Shown one piece after another: positions 1 to 8,709 of a stretch of DNA of 14,067 nt. Numbering within the stretch: the stretch's first letter is position 1; the number at the start of each line of letters is the position of its first letter. Both the position numbers and the translations under genes were made by a program. The DNA is taken from the NCBI GenBank assembly GCA_900553825.1, contig USEV01000005.1, positions 1 to 14,067 of the forward strand. Reading direction: 5' to 3'. The notes beneath the pieces are model-generated. The model was not told the DNA's origin and made no database searches. It saw nothing but the letters and a program-made list of their open reading frames with translations. The stretch comes from an uncultured Eubacteriales bacterium. Its GTDB lineage: Bacteria > Bacillota > Clostridia > Christensenellales > CAG-917.

Positions 1-1
1 A

Positions 2-34
2 TCGTCGGCAGCGTCAGATGTGTATAAGAGACAG
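2..34 (+). other. Untrimmed Nextera read-1 adapter (Tn5 mosaic end)
   Basis: The 33 bases match the Illumina Nextera read-1 transposase adapter from memory, and 16-34 is the 19-bp Tn5 mosaic end. Genomic sequence therefore starts at about 35 and position 1 is the contig edge. An ORF that starts with an ATG inside this stretch (at 18) is an artefact. Confidence 0.96.
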
Positions 35-42
35 AGAAGGAA

Positions 43-1446
43 GTGAACGAAGCCCTCAAAAAGATTTTCAACGGAATCGTAGTCAAGGCGGAGTATGTGC
101 GCACCTTTGCCGACGAAACGACCGTCAAAAACAAGGTTTTGGAATTTTTCAACCTGCGCAATCAGATGGTTTTCAAACGTATCCGCAACGACACGATAAA
201 AGTCGAAGCCGACGAGGAAAACATCTTCGTCACCCTGCGTTTCGACCCGCCCACCTGCAATCTGCTGGAAACCGCGGGAACGGAACGCGAGCTTGCGGCT
301 TTCCTCGACGCCTCGTTCAACCCCGTGCCTCATGTTTCAATCTGCCGCACGGAAGAGGAGGAGCCGACGGACAACACGCCCATCGACACCGTGGTGCGCT
401 CGAACCCATCAATCCGTCTGATAAGCCTGAAAACGGGCGAAAAGGTGTATGCGCGCGGCAATGTCGCCGGGATAAGCCAGATGCCCGCGTATATTGCCGA
501 CATCAAAGGTTCTGCCGAAAACGCGGTGCTGTGCGGCAAGATTGCGGGGCTTGCAATCCGCTCCTACAAGAACAAGAAGTACGACCCGAACGACCCAAAG
601 ACGGGCCCCGAGGAGCTCCCGCTCGTGCGGTTTATTCTGAACGACACGACGGGCACTATAGAATGCGTGGCTTTCCCCAAGGAATCCGCGCCCTTCGAGG
701 CGCTCGCCGACGGCGACGAGGTGGTGTGCACGGGCAAGATTTCGCCCTCGACATACAACGGCGCCCTGAGCTTTGCGCTGAACGCCGTTTTCACCGCGAA
801 GATAGACTATTCCTCCATCAAGGCCGCGCCCTCCAAGCCCGTGCCGGCACGCTATACGCTGGTGAAGCCCAACCCCTACAACGAAAATCTCGCCCGCACT
901 CTGTTCGACGACCCGGCAAAGGCTGTCTCCGACTACTTCAAAGGTAGAACCTTTGTCGTCTTCGATTTCGAGGCAACGGGGACGGACACGGCGACGAGCG
1001 AGCCCATAGAAATCGCAGCGGTGAAGGTAGTCAACGGCGTTGCGAACGAAACTTTCACCACCTTGCTCGACCCGCATTGTCCCATACCCGAAAAGGTGAA
1101 GGAAATCACGCATATCAACAACGATATGGTGGCGGGGAAGCCCTCCTTCAAAGATGTCCTGCCCGACTTTTTCAAGTTCACGCGCGGCGCGGTCCTCGTG
1201 GGGCACAACATCTCGGGATACGATTTCCCGCTGCTCATGAAGTACGCCGCACCCGAGGGATATGTCTTTGACAACGACATCGAGGACACCCTCATTCTGG
1301 CGCGGAAATACATCACGGAATCGAGGCACCTGGGGCTCGAGGCACTCTCGCGCACCTTCGGCATATCCCACGAAAACGCGCACCGCGCGATGGCGGATGT
1401 GCTTGCGACTCTCGAGGTTTTGCGCATCATCGCGGACAGGATGTGA
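43..1446 (+). CDS. PolC-like protein: OB fold plus DEDDh 3'-5' exonuclease, no polymerase domain (5' partial)
   Basis: Probable proofreading-type 3'-5' exonuclease derived from DNA polymerase III PolC. Numbering from the GTG at 43: residues 1-105 resemble the second half of the PolC N-terminal domain, about 128-262 look like the OB fold, and about 303-467 are a DnaQ/PolC exonuclease. All five DEDDh residues are visible: D308 and E310 (in FVVFDFEATG), D394 (GHNISGYDFP), H447 and D452 (AHRAMAD). The OB fold is followed by only a short linker, with no PHP motif, and the protein stops right after the exonuclease, so the PHP and Pol domains are absent. The GTG has a purine run only 1-2 bases upstream, too close for a normal ribosome site, and the frame is open back to the adapter at 35, so the true start is probably off the contig. 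In Firmicutes polC sits directly before rimP, which supports a PolC origin. Domain calls are by recognition of motifs. Confidence 0.8.
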   Translation: MNEALKKIFNGIVVKAEYVRTFADETTVKNKVLEFFNLRNQMVFKRIRNDTIKVEADEENIFVTLRFDPPTCNLLETAGTERELAAFLDASFNPVPHVSICRTEEEEPTDNTPIDTVVRSNPSIRLISLKTGEKVYARGNVAGISQMPAYIADIKGSAENAVLCGKIAGLAIRSYKNKKYDPNDPKTGPEELPLVRFILNDTTGTIECVAFPKESAPFEALADGDEVVCTGKISPSTYNGALSFALNAVFTAKIDYSSIKAAPSKPVPARYTLVKPNPYNENLARTLFDDPAKAVSDYFKGRTFVVFDFEATGTDTATSEPIEIAAVKVVNGVANETFTTLLDPHCPIPEKVKEITHINNDMVAGKPSFKDVLPDFFKFTRGAVLVGHNISGYDFPLLMKYAAPEGYVFDNDIEDTLILARKYITESRHLGLEALSRTFGISHENAHRAMADVLATLEVLRIIADRM

Positions 1447-1509
1447 GCCCGAATCGCGGAATTTTTGCCGTTTATTTCTCAAAATCGACGAAAAAGGCGG
1501 CGAAAACGC

Positions 1510-1551
1510 TTGCATTTTGTTTTTCATTATGTTAATGTATTTATGCTTTTA
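1510..1551 (+). promoter_or_regulatory. Candidate promoter region for the rimP operon
   Basis: This AT-rich tract lies in the 160-base gap before rimP and contains TTGCAT at 1510-1515, followed by several weak -10-like sequences at 1528-1547. I cannot choose one -10 box. A promoter is inferred mainly because a leader hairpin follows and the upstream gene is separated from rimP. Confidence 0.25.
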
Positions 1552-1565
1552 GTAGTCCCTACTTT

Positions 1566-1603
1566 GAGTGAGCCCTCCGCTCACTCTTTGTTTTAAGAGG
1601 AGG
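1566..1603 (+). promoter_or_regulatory. rimP leader hairpin with anti-Shine-Dalgarno loop
   Basis: A perfect 8-bp stem (GAGTGAGC at 1566-1573 with GCTCACTC at 1579-1586) encloses the 5-base loop CCTCC. It is followed by the T-rich stretch TTTGTTTT (1587-1594), giving a terminator or attenuator shape. The rimP ribosome site AAGAGGAGG lies just downstream at 1595-1603, and its GGAGG is exactly complementary to the loop. Leader structures before rimP are known in other bacteria. That this one regulates rimP, by attenuation or by a loop-SD pseudoknot, is inference. Confidence 0.5.
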
Positions 1604-1606
1604 AAT

Positions 1607-2092
1607 ATGGCAAAAAGAGCGGAAAATTTCCTTGCGCCGTCCGTGCGCGAGGAGCTGGAAAAAGTCATCGCGAATGCCGTCGAGGCGGCTGACGAGGGAT
1701 ATGAGATAGTGGAGATTGCCTACACCAGGGAGTACGGCAGGTTCAATGTCACGGTCTTCATCTGGCACGAAAACGAGGTGACGCTCGACGACTGCGAGCG
1801 CGTGCACGGCATTGTGTCGGACGCCCTCGACGCAATCGAGGACCTGCTCCCCGACGAATATGTGCTCAATGTGTCGTCGCAGGGGCTCGACAGACCCGTC
1901 GTTTCCGACGACGATTTCCGCCGCGCGATGGGCACGGAGCTCGAGGTGCTCGACGACAACGGCACTTCTCACGGGGTGCTCACCGACTACACGGAAGAGG
2001 ATTTCACCCTCGTCACCAACGAGAGAAAGCAAAAAACCCAAACATTCAAACGAAACAACAAAACCCGAGTGCAACCTTACATCAGGTTTTAG
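1607..2092 (+). CDS. rimP: Ribosome maturation factor RimP
   Basis: 161 residues. RimP binds the 30S subunit during assembly and helps 16S rRNA and early S12 incorporation. The family signature is visible in the middle (LNVSSQGLDRPVVSDDDF, about residues 83-100), between an N-terminal alpha/beta domain and a C-terminal SH3-like domain ending in a basic tail. The ATG at 1607 is chosen over an in-frame start at 1568 because AAGAGGAGG lies just before it; the longer form would translate the leader hairpin. It is the first gene after the leader and is followed 9 bases later by nusA, the usual rimP-nusA pairing. Its stop codon overlaps the nusA ribosome site. Confidence 0.95.
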   Translation: MAKRAENFLAPSVREELEKVIANAVEAADEGYEIVEIAYTREYGRFNVTVFIWHENEVTLDDCERVHGIVSDALDAIEDLLPDEYVLNVSSQGLDRPVVSDDDFRRAMGTELEVLDDNGTSHGVLTDYTEEDFTLVTNERKQKTQTFKRNNKTRVQPYIRF

Positions 2093-2101
2093 GAGGAAAA
2101 A

Positions 2102-3202
2102 ATGGTTAACAAGGAATTCTTTCAGGCGCTGGACCTTTTCGAACGCGAGAAAAAGATATCCAAAGAGCTGCTCATCGAGTCTTTGGAATCGGGGCTTGCT
2201 TCCGCCTACAAGAAAGAGTACGGCGAGAGCAGAATGATTGCGGTCCGCCTGAACGAGGAGAAGCAGACCATCAAGGTTTACGCCCACCGTCTTGTTGTCG
2301 AGGAAGTCGAGGACGAAGACACTCAGATCTCCCTCGAGGAAGCGCGCGAGATCAAGCCCACCTACAAGATAGGCGATGTGGTCATCGAGGACATCACTCC
2401 CAAGCAGTTTTCCAGAATCGCGGCGCAGACCGCGAAGCAGGTCATCATGCAGAGGCTCAACGACGCCAAGAAGGAGTATGTGCTGAACGAGATGAGCGAG
2501 CGTCAGGGTGAAATCCTGAACGCCATCGTCAGGCGCAAGGAGGGCTCCACGGTCTATGTCGAAATCAGCGGCGTGCAGATGGAAGGCGTCATGCTTCAGA
2601 GCGACCAGATTCCCACCGAAAGCTACAATGTGGGCGATGTCATAAAGGTCTACATCAAAAAGATACGCGACAACTTCAAGGGCGGCCCGCAGGTCATGGT
2701 GTCCAGAAGCTCCGCGGGCTTCGTCAGGAGGCTCTTCGAGCTGGAAGTCCCCGAAATCAAGGTCGGGCTGGTCAAAATCATGTCCATCGTCCGCGAGGGC
2801 GGCTTCCGCACCAAGCTGTCGGTCTATTCCGAGGATCCTAATGTCGACGCGCTGGGCGCCTGCATCGGTAACAAGGGCGTCAGAATCAACGCCGTCGTCA
2901 CCGAGCTCGGCGGCGAGAAAATCGATGTCGTCGAATGGTGTGCGGACCCCATGGAGTACATCGCCAGGGCACTCAGCCCCGCGCAGGTTCTCATGGTCTC
3001 CATAAACGAAGAGGACAAGACGGCAAAAGTCGTCGTCCCCGACGAGAAACTCAGCCTCGCAATCGGCAGGAACGGTCAGAACGCGCGCCTTGCCGCAAAG
3101 CTCACCGGCTGGAAAATCGATGTCAAGCCTTATTCCAGCATCATGACGAGCGACGCGGCTCAGGAAGCTCTCGCGGAAGGAGCGGAGCAGGATGCCGAGT
3201 AA
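2102..3202 (+). CDS. nusA: Transcription termination/antitermination factor NusA
   Basis: 366 residues, the short Firmicutes form (B. subtilis is about 370) without the acidic C-terminal repeats of E. coli. NusA binds RNA polymerase and nascent RNA and controls pausing, intrinsic termination and antitermination. Domains: the RNAP-binding N-terminal domain (about 1-125), S1 (about 135-205), KH1 (about 225-285, with GNKG at 256-259) and KH2 (about 290-345, with GRNG at 322-325). The short tail is Ala/Glu-rich. The ATG is preceded by AGGAGG at 2091-2096, which overlaps the rimP stop. The 3' end overlaps ylxR by 11 bases. Confidence 0.97.
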   Translation: MVNKEFFQALDLFEREKKISKELLIESLESGLASAYKKEYGESRMIAVRLNEEKQTIKVYAHRLVVEEVEDEDTQISLEEAREIKPTYKIGDVVIEDITPKQFSRIAAQTAKQVIMQRLNDAKKEYVLNEMSERQGEILNAIVRRKEGSTVYVEISGVQMEGVMLQSDQIPTESYNVGDVIKVYIKKIRDNFKGGPQVMVSRSSAGFVRRLFELEVPEIKVGLVKIMSIVREGGFRTKLSVYSEDPNVDALGACIGNKGVRINAVVTELGGEKIDVVEWCADPMEYIARALSPAQVLMVSINEEDKTAKVVVPDEKLSLAIGRNGQNARLAAKLTGWKIDVKPYSSIMTSDAAQEALAEGAEQDAE

Positions 3203-3449
3203 CGCTCCTTGTGTCCGTCGTTGCATAGCGTGCAGGGAGCACGCCCCCAAGGAGGAGCTGGTGCGCGTGTGCCGCTCTCCCGAGGGCAGGATTTTCATCG
3301 ACGAATCCGGGTGCGCGGACGGAAGAGGAGTGTGGGTTCACCCCACGGAGGCTTGTATAGGGCAGGTCGTACGCAAAAACAGGCTCAACGCCGCTTTCGG
3401 GTGTGCGGTGCCTCGGGAGGTCTACGATGAACTGTCTGAACGCGTCTGA
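3192..3449 (+). CDS. rnpM: YlxR family RNA-binding protein (RNase P modulator RnpM)
   Basis: 85 residues with the YlxR signature: RRCIACRE near the N-terminus, a K-EELVRV strand, SPEGRIFIDESG and GRGVWVHP, then a C-terminal basic/hydrophobic part. YlxR of Firmicutes binds RNase P RNA and modulates its activity, hence the newer name RnpM. It is always found between nusA and infB. The ATG lies inside the nusA 3' end (11-base overlap), with AAGGAG at 3177-3182 as ribosome site. The last 23 bases overlap ylxQ, so translation is probably coupled. Confidence 0.92.
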   Translation: MPSNAPCVRRCIACREHAPKEELVRVCRSPEGRIFIDESGCADGRGVWVHPTEACIGQVVRKNRLNAAFGCAVPREVYDELSERV

Positions 3450-3732
3450 AATTGCGGCGTATGTCGGGTTTGCACAGCGCAGCGGCGCGGTGTTGTACGG
3501 CGAGGAGCGCATCCTCGAGAAGCTCGGGCGTTGCGTCGTGGTGCTCATCGACGCGTCAGCTCCCGAAAAGTACAGGGAGCGTCTCATAAAGAGGTGCGGC
3601 GGCGTGCCTACGGCGGAGGTGGACGACCTCCGGCTCGCCACTCACCGCGACAATGTCAAGTCAATCGGCGTGACCGACCAATCGTTGGGAAACGCCATAC
3701 TCAGGTTCAGAGGTAGCTATGAGCGAAACTAA
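3427..3732 (+). CDS. ylxQ: YlxQ, L7Ae/L30e-family RNA-binding protein
   Basis: 101 residues. The family binds kink-turn RNA; the cellular role of YlxQ is not settled. The L7Ae-type fold shows as YVGFAQRSGAVLYGEE (about 11-26), a hydrophobic strand CVVVLIDASAPE, the recurrent CGGVPTAEVDDLRLAT segment and VKSIGVTDQSLGNAI. The start is placed at 3427 rather than the in-frame upstream GTG at 3403, because GGGAGG at 3415-3420 sits 6 bases before this ATG. It overlaps ylxR by 23 bases and infB by 14 bases, consistent with coupled translation. Confidence 0.9.
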   Translation: MNCLNASEIAAYVGFAQRSGAVLYGEERILEKLGRCVVVLIDASAPEKYRERLIKRCGGVPTAEVDDLRLATHRDNVKSIGVTDQSLGNAILRFRGSYERN

Positions 3733-6490
3733 AAAGGACAATTCACAAGAAGCCATCAAGCAACTCGCGGCCTACAAGACCACGGGCTTGCAGACTCTCC
3801 GCAACACGGTGGCGGCGCAGAAGGCAAGAGCGGTCGCTCTCATGACCGCCGTCCGCGCACGCCGTGAGGAGCTTTTCGCACGCGAGCAGGAAGCGAAGCT
3901 CGCAGAGGAACTGAAAGCTCAGGCGGAGGAGAAGAAGGCACGCGAAGTGGAGAAGAAAGCCGCGGCGGAGAGACCCGCAACCGAGCAAAAGCCCGTTGCG
4001 GAGGAAAAACCCGTCGAAAAGCCCGTCCCCGAGGTCGCACCCGCACCCGTGGCGGAGGAAAAGGCAGCTCCCGTCGTCGAAGAGTCCGTGAAGACGGCGG
4101 AGCCCGAGGCAGAAAAACCGAAGGAAGCCGAAATCGTCAATGAAGAAAAGAAGGAGAGCAGGGAGCAGAAAGAGCCCAAGCCCGAAAAGAAGGCGGAAGC
4201 TCAACCCGCAAAACCCGCTCAACCCGCCAAGCCGAAGGAGGAGGTCAGGCGAATAATCACCGACCCGTCCAATCCTTCCGTGCAGACGGAAATACTCCCC
4301 GACGGCGGCGTACGCAAGATATATGTCCCGCCGACCCCCACGCAGAAGCCCGCAATCAAGACCCGCGTTTTCGAGGGCGGATATACGGGCGGAAGGACGC
4401 CTCGCCCGCAGGGCGAGAGACCGCAGGGTCCGCGTCCGCAGGGCGGTTTTGCAAGGCCCGGTCAGCAGGGGGCTTCTCCTCTGACGAGGATGCCCGTGCA
4501 GATGCCCGCACCCGGAAAGGGCGCGCCGCAGAGGGGCAAGAACAACGCCAAGTCCGCAAGCGGACAGCGTTCCGACGACAGAAGCGCGATGAACAAGCGC
4601 GCGTTGCTCAAGAAGGGGTACATCGTCGACAGCAGCAAGATGATGCTTGACGACGAAGACCCGAGGGTGCGCGTGTTCAAGAGCAAATCCAAGTCCGCAG
4701 GCGGCGGACAGGTGAGCGTCATCGAGCACGCCGTCATCACCACCGACCCCGTGCCCATCAAGGTGCTCAGCGAAAAGACGGGCATTCCCGCGTCGGAAAT
4801 CATCAAAAAGCTGTTCTTCCTCGACATAGTCAAGACCATCAACGAGAGCGTGGACTTCGCAACCGCGGAGCTCGTCGTCGGCGAAATCACCGCGGCGAAT
4901 CCCATCAAGCTGGAGTTCAAGCCCGAGGTCACTTTCGAGGAAACGCTCGCCGAAAAGCTCAACATCGACGACGAAGATGTGACAAAGCTCGTTCCGCGTC
5001 CCCCCGTCGTCACCATCATGGGCCATGTCGACCACGGCAAGACCTCCTTGCTCGACTACATCCGCAAGGCGAATGTCGCAGGCGGCGAAGCGGGCGGCAT
5101 AACCCAGCACATAGGCGCGTACACCGTTTCTCTGAACGGCTCGCCCATAACCTTCCTCGACACCCCGGGTCACGAGGCGTTCACCTCGATGCGTGCAAGA
5201 GGCGCGCAGGTCACGGATGTGGCGGTGCTCGTCGTCGCTGCCGACGACGGTATCATGCCGCAGACAATCGAGGCAATCAACCACGCAAAACAGGCGAATG
5301 TGCCCATCATCGTCGCCATCAACAAAATCGACAAGCAGGGCGCAAACCCCGACCAGGTCATGCAACAGCTCACCAACTACGAGCTGCTCCCCGAGGAATG
5401 GGGCGGCGAAACTCCCGTCGTGCGCGTTTCGGCAAAGACGGGCGAGGGGGTCGAAAACCTGTTGCAGAACATCATCACCATGGCGGAAATCCGCGAGCTC
5501 AAAGCCAACCCCGACCGTCCCGCACGCGGCACCATCATCGAGGCGCGTCTCGACAAGGGCATCGGTAAAGTGGCAACCATTCTCGTCCGTACGGGCACGC
5601 TCCACATCGGCGACAATGTCGTTGCGGGCACTTCCACCGGCAAGATTCGCGCCATGATAGACGACAAGGGCAGAAAGGTCAAGAAGGCCGGCCCCTCCAC
5701 CCCCGTGTCCGTCACGGGCTGGGACGAAGTGCCGGAAGCGGGCGATGTCATCGATGTCGTCGCGGACGAGAAGTTCGCACGCGAGCTCGCCCTAGAGCGC
5801 AAGCTCAAGCTTGCGGCAAGCGGCGACGACAGCGGCTCCGTCTCCCTCAACGACCTCTTCGACAAAATCAAGAAGGGCGAACTCAAGTCCGTCAAGCTCA
5901 TCATCAAGGCGGATGTGCAGGGCTCACTCGAAGCCGTCAAGCAGTCGCTTTCCAAGCTCGGCAACGAGGAAGTGGACATCGACATCATCCACGGCGCAGT
6001 CGGCGCCGTCAAGGAGAGCGATGTCACCCTCGCCGACACCGCAAAGGCAATCATCATCGGCTTCAATGTCCGTCCCGACGCCAACGCAAAGGCGCTTGCC
6101 GCGCAAAAGAAAATCGACATCCGCTACTACGACATCATCTACAATGCCATCGAGGACATCGAGAAGGCGGTCAAGGGTCTGCTTGCGCCCAAATTCAAGG
6201 AAACCGTCCTCGGCTCCGCGGAGGTCAGGGAGATATTCCGCATCACCGGCGTCGGCATAGTCGCGGGCAGCCATGTCATCGACGGCAAGGTCGTCAGGGG
6301 CGCGAAAGCCAGGCTCATCCGCAACGGCGCCGTCGAAGTCACCACCGAGATATCCTCTCTCCGTCACGGAAAGGACGATGTCAAGGAGATGGCAAAGAAC
6401 TACGACTGCGGCATAACCCTGCTCAACTATCAGGACATCAAGGTCGGCGACACCATCGAAGCCTTCCAGCTGGAGCAAATCAATGAGTAA
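3719..6490 (+). CDS. infB: Translation initiation factor IF-2
   Basis: 923 residues, long for a Firmicute (B. subtilis is about 716). IF2 is the GTPase that places fMet-tRNA on the 30S subunit and promotes subunit joining. Residues 1-75 are a charged helical region, about 75-180 a Lys/Glu/Ala/Pro-rich low-complexity linker, about 220-285 Gly/Pro/Arg/Gln-rich, and about 333-388 the IF2_N-type domain. The G domain has G1 GHVDHGKT (435-442), G2 around GGITQHIG (about 459), G3 DTPGH (481-485), G4 NKID (535-538) and G5 SAK (571-573). Domains II, III and C2 follow and the protein ends naturally. The start overlaps ylxQ by 14 bases. The usual extreme N-terminal subdomain of other Firmicutes is not evident. 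Confidence 0.97.
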   Translation: MSETKKDNSQEAIKQLAAYKTTGLQTLRNTVAAQKARAVALMTAVRARREELFAREQEAKLAEELKAQAEEKKAREVEKKAAAERPATEQKPVAEEKPVEKPVPEVAPAPVAEEKAAPVVEESVKTAEPEAEKPKEAEIVNEEKKESREQKEPKPEKKAEAQPAKPAQPAKPKEEVRRIITDPSNPSVQTEILPDGGVRKIYVPPTPTQKPAIKTRVFEGGYTGGRTPRPQGERPQGPRPQGGFARPGQQGASPLTRMPVQMPAPGKGAPQRGKNNAKSASGQRSDDRSAMNKRALLKKGYIVDSSKMMLDDEDPRVRVFKSKSKSAGGGQVSVIEHAVITTDPVPIKVLSEKTGIPASEIIKKLFFLDIVKTINESVDFATAELVVGEITAANPIKLEFKPEVTFEETLAEKLNIDDEDVTKLVPRPPVVTIMGHVDHGKTSLLDYIRKANVAGGEAGGITQHIGAYTVSLNGSPITFLDTPGHEAFTSMRARGAQVTDVAVLVVAADDGIMPQTIEAINHAKQANVPIIVAINKIDKQGANPDQVMQQLTNYELLPEEWGGETPVVRVSAKTGEGVENLLQNIITMAEIRELKANPDRPARGTIIEARLDKGIGKVATILVRTGTLHIGDNVVAGTSTGKIRAMIDDKGRKVKKAGPSTPVSVTGWDEVPEAGDVIDVVADEKFARELALERKLKLAASGDDSGSVSLNDLFDKIKKGELKSVKLIIKADVQGSLEAVKQSLSKLGNEEVDIDIIHGAVGAVKESDVTLADTAKAIIIGFNVRPDANAKALAAQKKIDIRYYDIIYNAIEDIEKAVKGLLAPKFKETVLGSAEVREIFRITGVGIVAGSHVIDGKVVRGAKARLIRNGAVEVTTEISSLRHGKDDVKEMAKNYDCGITLLNYQDIKVGDTIEAFQLEQINE

Positions 6491-6848
6491 TGTCAGAATC
6501 GAGAGGATAAATTCCGAGCTGAAAAAACAGATTGCCGCCGTCATAGCCCACGAGCTCAAGGACCCGCGCATCGGGAAGTGCATCGTCGGCGTGACGGGGG
6601 TGAACACAACGCCCGACCTCTCGTATGCAAAGGTGAGCCTTTCGGTCATAGCGTCGGACGAATCCGAACGCCGCGCCGCATTCGACACCGTGGTGCGCGG
6701 GGGAGGGTTCATCCGCAACCGCCTCAAAACCATGGTGGAGCTGCGTCACATCCCCGAGCTCATCTTCGAACTGGACACTTCCGTCGACTACGGCATGAAA
6801 ATCGACGCGTTGCTCTCCAAAATCGACATACCTCCCGCCGAGGACTGA
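6483..6848 (+). CDS. rbfA: Ribosome-binding factor A
   Basis: 121 residues, typical size. RbfA is a KH-fold protein that binds the 30S subunit near helix 1 of 16S rRNA and is needed for late 30S maturation. Family features: the N-terminal RIERINSELKKQIA helix, ELKDPRIG, the strand segment LSYAKVSLSVI, GGFIRNRL and the end-of-domain RHIPELIFELD. The ATG overlaps the end of infB by 8 bases. The stop is 1 base from nrnA. Confidence 0.96.
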   Translation: MSNVRIERINSELKKQIAAVIAHELKDPRIGKCIVGVTGVNTTPDLSYAKVSLSVIASDESERRAAFDTVVRGGGFIRNRLKTMVELRHIPELIFELDTSVDYGMKIDALLSKIDIPPAED

Positions 6849-6849
6849 T

Positions 6850-7800
6850 ATGAACACGCTCAGCAAAATCAAGGATATGCTGCTTGCGGCACGCGACATC
6901 GCCGTGTACTGTCACACCAACCCCGACGGCGACACGCTGGCGTGCGCGCTCGCACTGCGTCGCGCGCTCGCGGCAAAGGGCAAAACCGTCACTGTTTTCT
7001 GCGACGACAAGGTGCCCGAACGCTATGCTTTCTTCGAGGGCGCCGAATTGGTGAGCCTACCCGAAAAACGCACCCACGAGCTTGCCATCGCCGTCGATTG
7101 CAGCGACCTCGCACGGGTCGGAGGCGCGGGAAAAAGCTTTCTTTCCGCCAAAAAGAGGGCAGTCATCGACCACCACAAATCCCACATCGCATTCGGCGAC
7201 GCCGATTGCGTCAGGGAAGACGCCGCGGCGTGTGCCGAAATCGTCTTTGAGCTCCTGCGTGACGCGGATATGCTGGACGACGGCGTCGCCGCGCTTCTCT
7301 TCGGAGGCATAGTCGCGGACACCGGCTGTTTTCAGTATCCTTCCACTACCGCGCGCACTCACGAAATCGCAAGCGAGCTCATGAAGTTCGACTTCGACAG
7401 CTCCGACATCATCTACCGCATACACCGCAAAATCCGTCCCGAGGTTTTCGCGCTCAAATACCGTGCGCTTTCGGGTTGCAAGTTTTTCGACGGAGGCAAA
7501 ATCGCCGTCATCACCTTCCGTCTTGCCGATTTCGAGGCGACGAACACCCAACCCGCGGACACCGAGGGCATCGTCACCGCCGCAATCAACATCGCGGGTG
7601 TCGAAGTCGCTTTCGCGGTGTCCGAGGTCAAGGACAAGAACTTCAAGGTCAGCATAAGGACAAAGGACGCCGCCGACGCCGCCGACATCGCGGACGCTTT
7701 CGGCGGTGGCGGACACAAAAACGCCGCAGGTTGCAGGCTTTCGGGCTTCTACGAAGATGTCGTCGACAAGCTCCTGAAAGCGGCAAGGGACAGGATGTGA
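6850..7800 (+). CDS. nrnA: DHH/DHHA1 phosphoesterase NrnA (nanoRNase / pAp phosphatase)
   Basis: 316 residues, the usual NrnA length. The family degrades 2-5-nt RNA from its ends and dephosphorylates pAp, using Mn2+ in a DHH active site. Visible motifs: H22-TNPDGD (22-28), VDCSDLAR near residue 78, the DHH motif D107-H108-H109 and, in the DHHA1 substrate-binding domain, GGGGHKNAAG starting at 285. Placement between rbfA and truB is common in Firmicutes. It follows rbfA by 1 base and its stop TGA shares its last A with the truB ATG. Confidence 0.94.
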   Translation: MNTLSKIKDMLLAARDIAVYCHTNPDGDTLACALALRRALAAKGKTVTVFCDDKVPERYAFFEGAELVSLPEKRTHELAIAVDCSDLARVGGAGKSFLSAKKRAVIDHHKSHIAFGDADCVREDAAACAEIVFELLRDADMLDDGVAALLFGGIVADTGCFQYPSTTARTHEIASELMKFDFDSSDIIYRIHRKIRPEVFALKYRALSGCKFFDGGKIAVITFRLADFEATNTQPADTEGIVTAAINIAGVEVAFAVSEVKDKNFKVSIRTKDAADAADIADAFGGGGHKNAAGCRLSGFYEDVVDKLLKAARDRM

Positions 7801-8708
7801 TGTCCCGCCACTCGTCCCCCGACTGCATCACGGGTTTTGTCAACATCGCAAAACCCGCCGACATGACCTCGCAGGACGCGGTTTCGATTGTGCGCGGCGC
7901 ACTGACCCGCGCGACGGGCGAAAGACAGAAAGCCGGACACCTCGGCACCCTCGACCCCCTCGCGGAAGGCGTCCTGCCCATAGCACTCGGAAAAGCCGCC
8001 AGACTTTTCGACGCGCTCGCTTTCAAAAAGAAGCATTATACGGCGCGTTTTTGTTTCGGAAAGACGACAGATACGCTGGACAGAGGCGGGGCAGTCACCC
8101 GCACCGGCGACAGAATCCCCGATTTTTCCGAAGTGCAGGCGGCGGCAAAACTCTTCGAGGGCGAGACAGAACAAGTGCCCCCCGCCTATTCGGCGAAATC
8201 CGTCGGAGGAAAACGCGCGTACGAGCTCGCAAGAAAGGGTCTGACGCCCGAGCTCCCGCCCAAAAGAGTGCGGATTTACTCCTTCGCACCCGTTTCGCGG
8301 GACGGTGATGAATTCGTCTTCGACATCGTGTGCGGGGGCGGCACCTACATTCGCTCGCTTGCACGCGACATCGCCGCGGCGCTCGGCACCTCGGCGTACA
8401 TGAGCGCGCTGACGAGGCTTTCCTCGGGTGCATTCTCGCTGGACGACGCAGTGAGCCCGGAGGAGTTCAAAAGAGAACCTCTTGCCCATGTGCTTCCCGT
8501 GGATTTTGCGCTCGGCGAATTTGAAAGGAGCACTGTCGTGGGCGAACAAAAGACCCGCCTTCTCAACGGCGTTGCCGTCGAGGCGAAAGAGGGCATAACC
8601 GCCGCAAACGGTGACGGCGAGAAGGTCGTCGTGTGCGACGAAGAGGGCACAATCCTCGGACTCGGCGAAATCTCCGACGGCTTGCTGAAGCTCAAAACAC
8701 GGCTTTGA
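7800..8708 (+). CDS. truB: tRNA pseudouridine(55) synthase TruB
   Basis: 302 residues. Converts U55 of the tRNA T-loop to pseudouridine. Motif I AGHLGTLDPLAEGVLP carries the catalytic aspartate D52. The Tyr-containing motif KKHYTA, motif III PPAYSAKSVGGKRAYE and the CGGGTYIRSLARD motif are all present. The start at 7800 gives the expected GFVNIAKPADMTSQDAV beginning; an in-frame upstream extension to 7476 is only a shadow of nrnA. TGATG overlaps nrnA by one base. ribF starts 1 base after the stop. Confidence 0.96.
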   Translation: MSRHSSPDCITGFVNIAKPADMTSQDAVSIVRGALTRATGERQKAGHLGTLDPLAEGVLPIALGKAARLFDALAFKKKHYTARFCFGKTTDTLDRGGAVTRTGDRIPDFSEVQAAAKLFEGETEQVPPAYSAKSVGGKRAYELARKGLTPELPPKRVRIYSFAPVSRDGDEFVFDIVCGGGTYIRSLARDIAAALGTSAYMSALTRLSSGAFSLDDAVSPEEFKREPLAHVLPVDFALGEFERSTVVGEQKTRLLNGVAVEAKEGITAANGDGEKVVVCDEEGTILGLGEISDGLLKLKTRL

Positions 8709-8709
8709 T

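Noticed and set aside
18..947. 309-codon ORF on + strand starting at 18
   Set aside because: Its ATG is inside the sequencing adapter, and its frame is a shadow of the PolC-like gene.
1559..3298. 579-codon minus-strand ORF opposite rimP-nusA
   Set aside because: It lies antisense to two clear conserved genes, has no domain, and its length follows from GC-rich codon use.
3743..5605. 620-codon minus-strand ORF opposite infB
   Set aside because: Antisense shadow of the IF2 gene with repetitive Leu/Arg/Gly composition and no recognisable fold.
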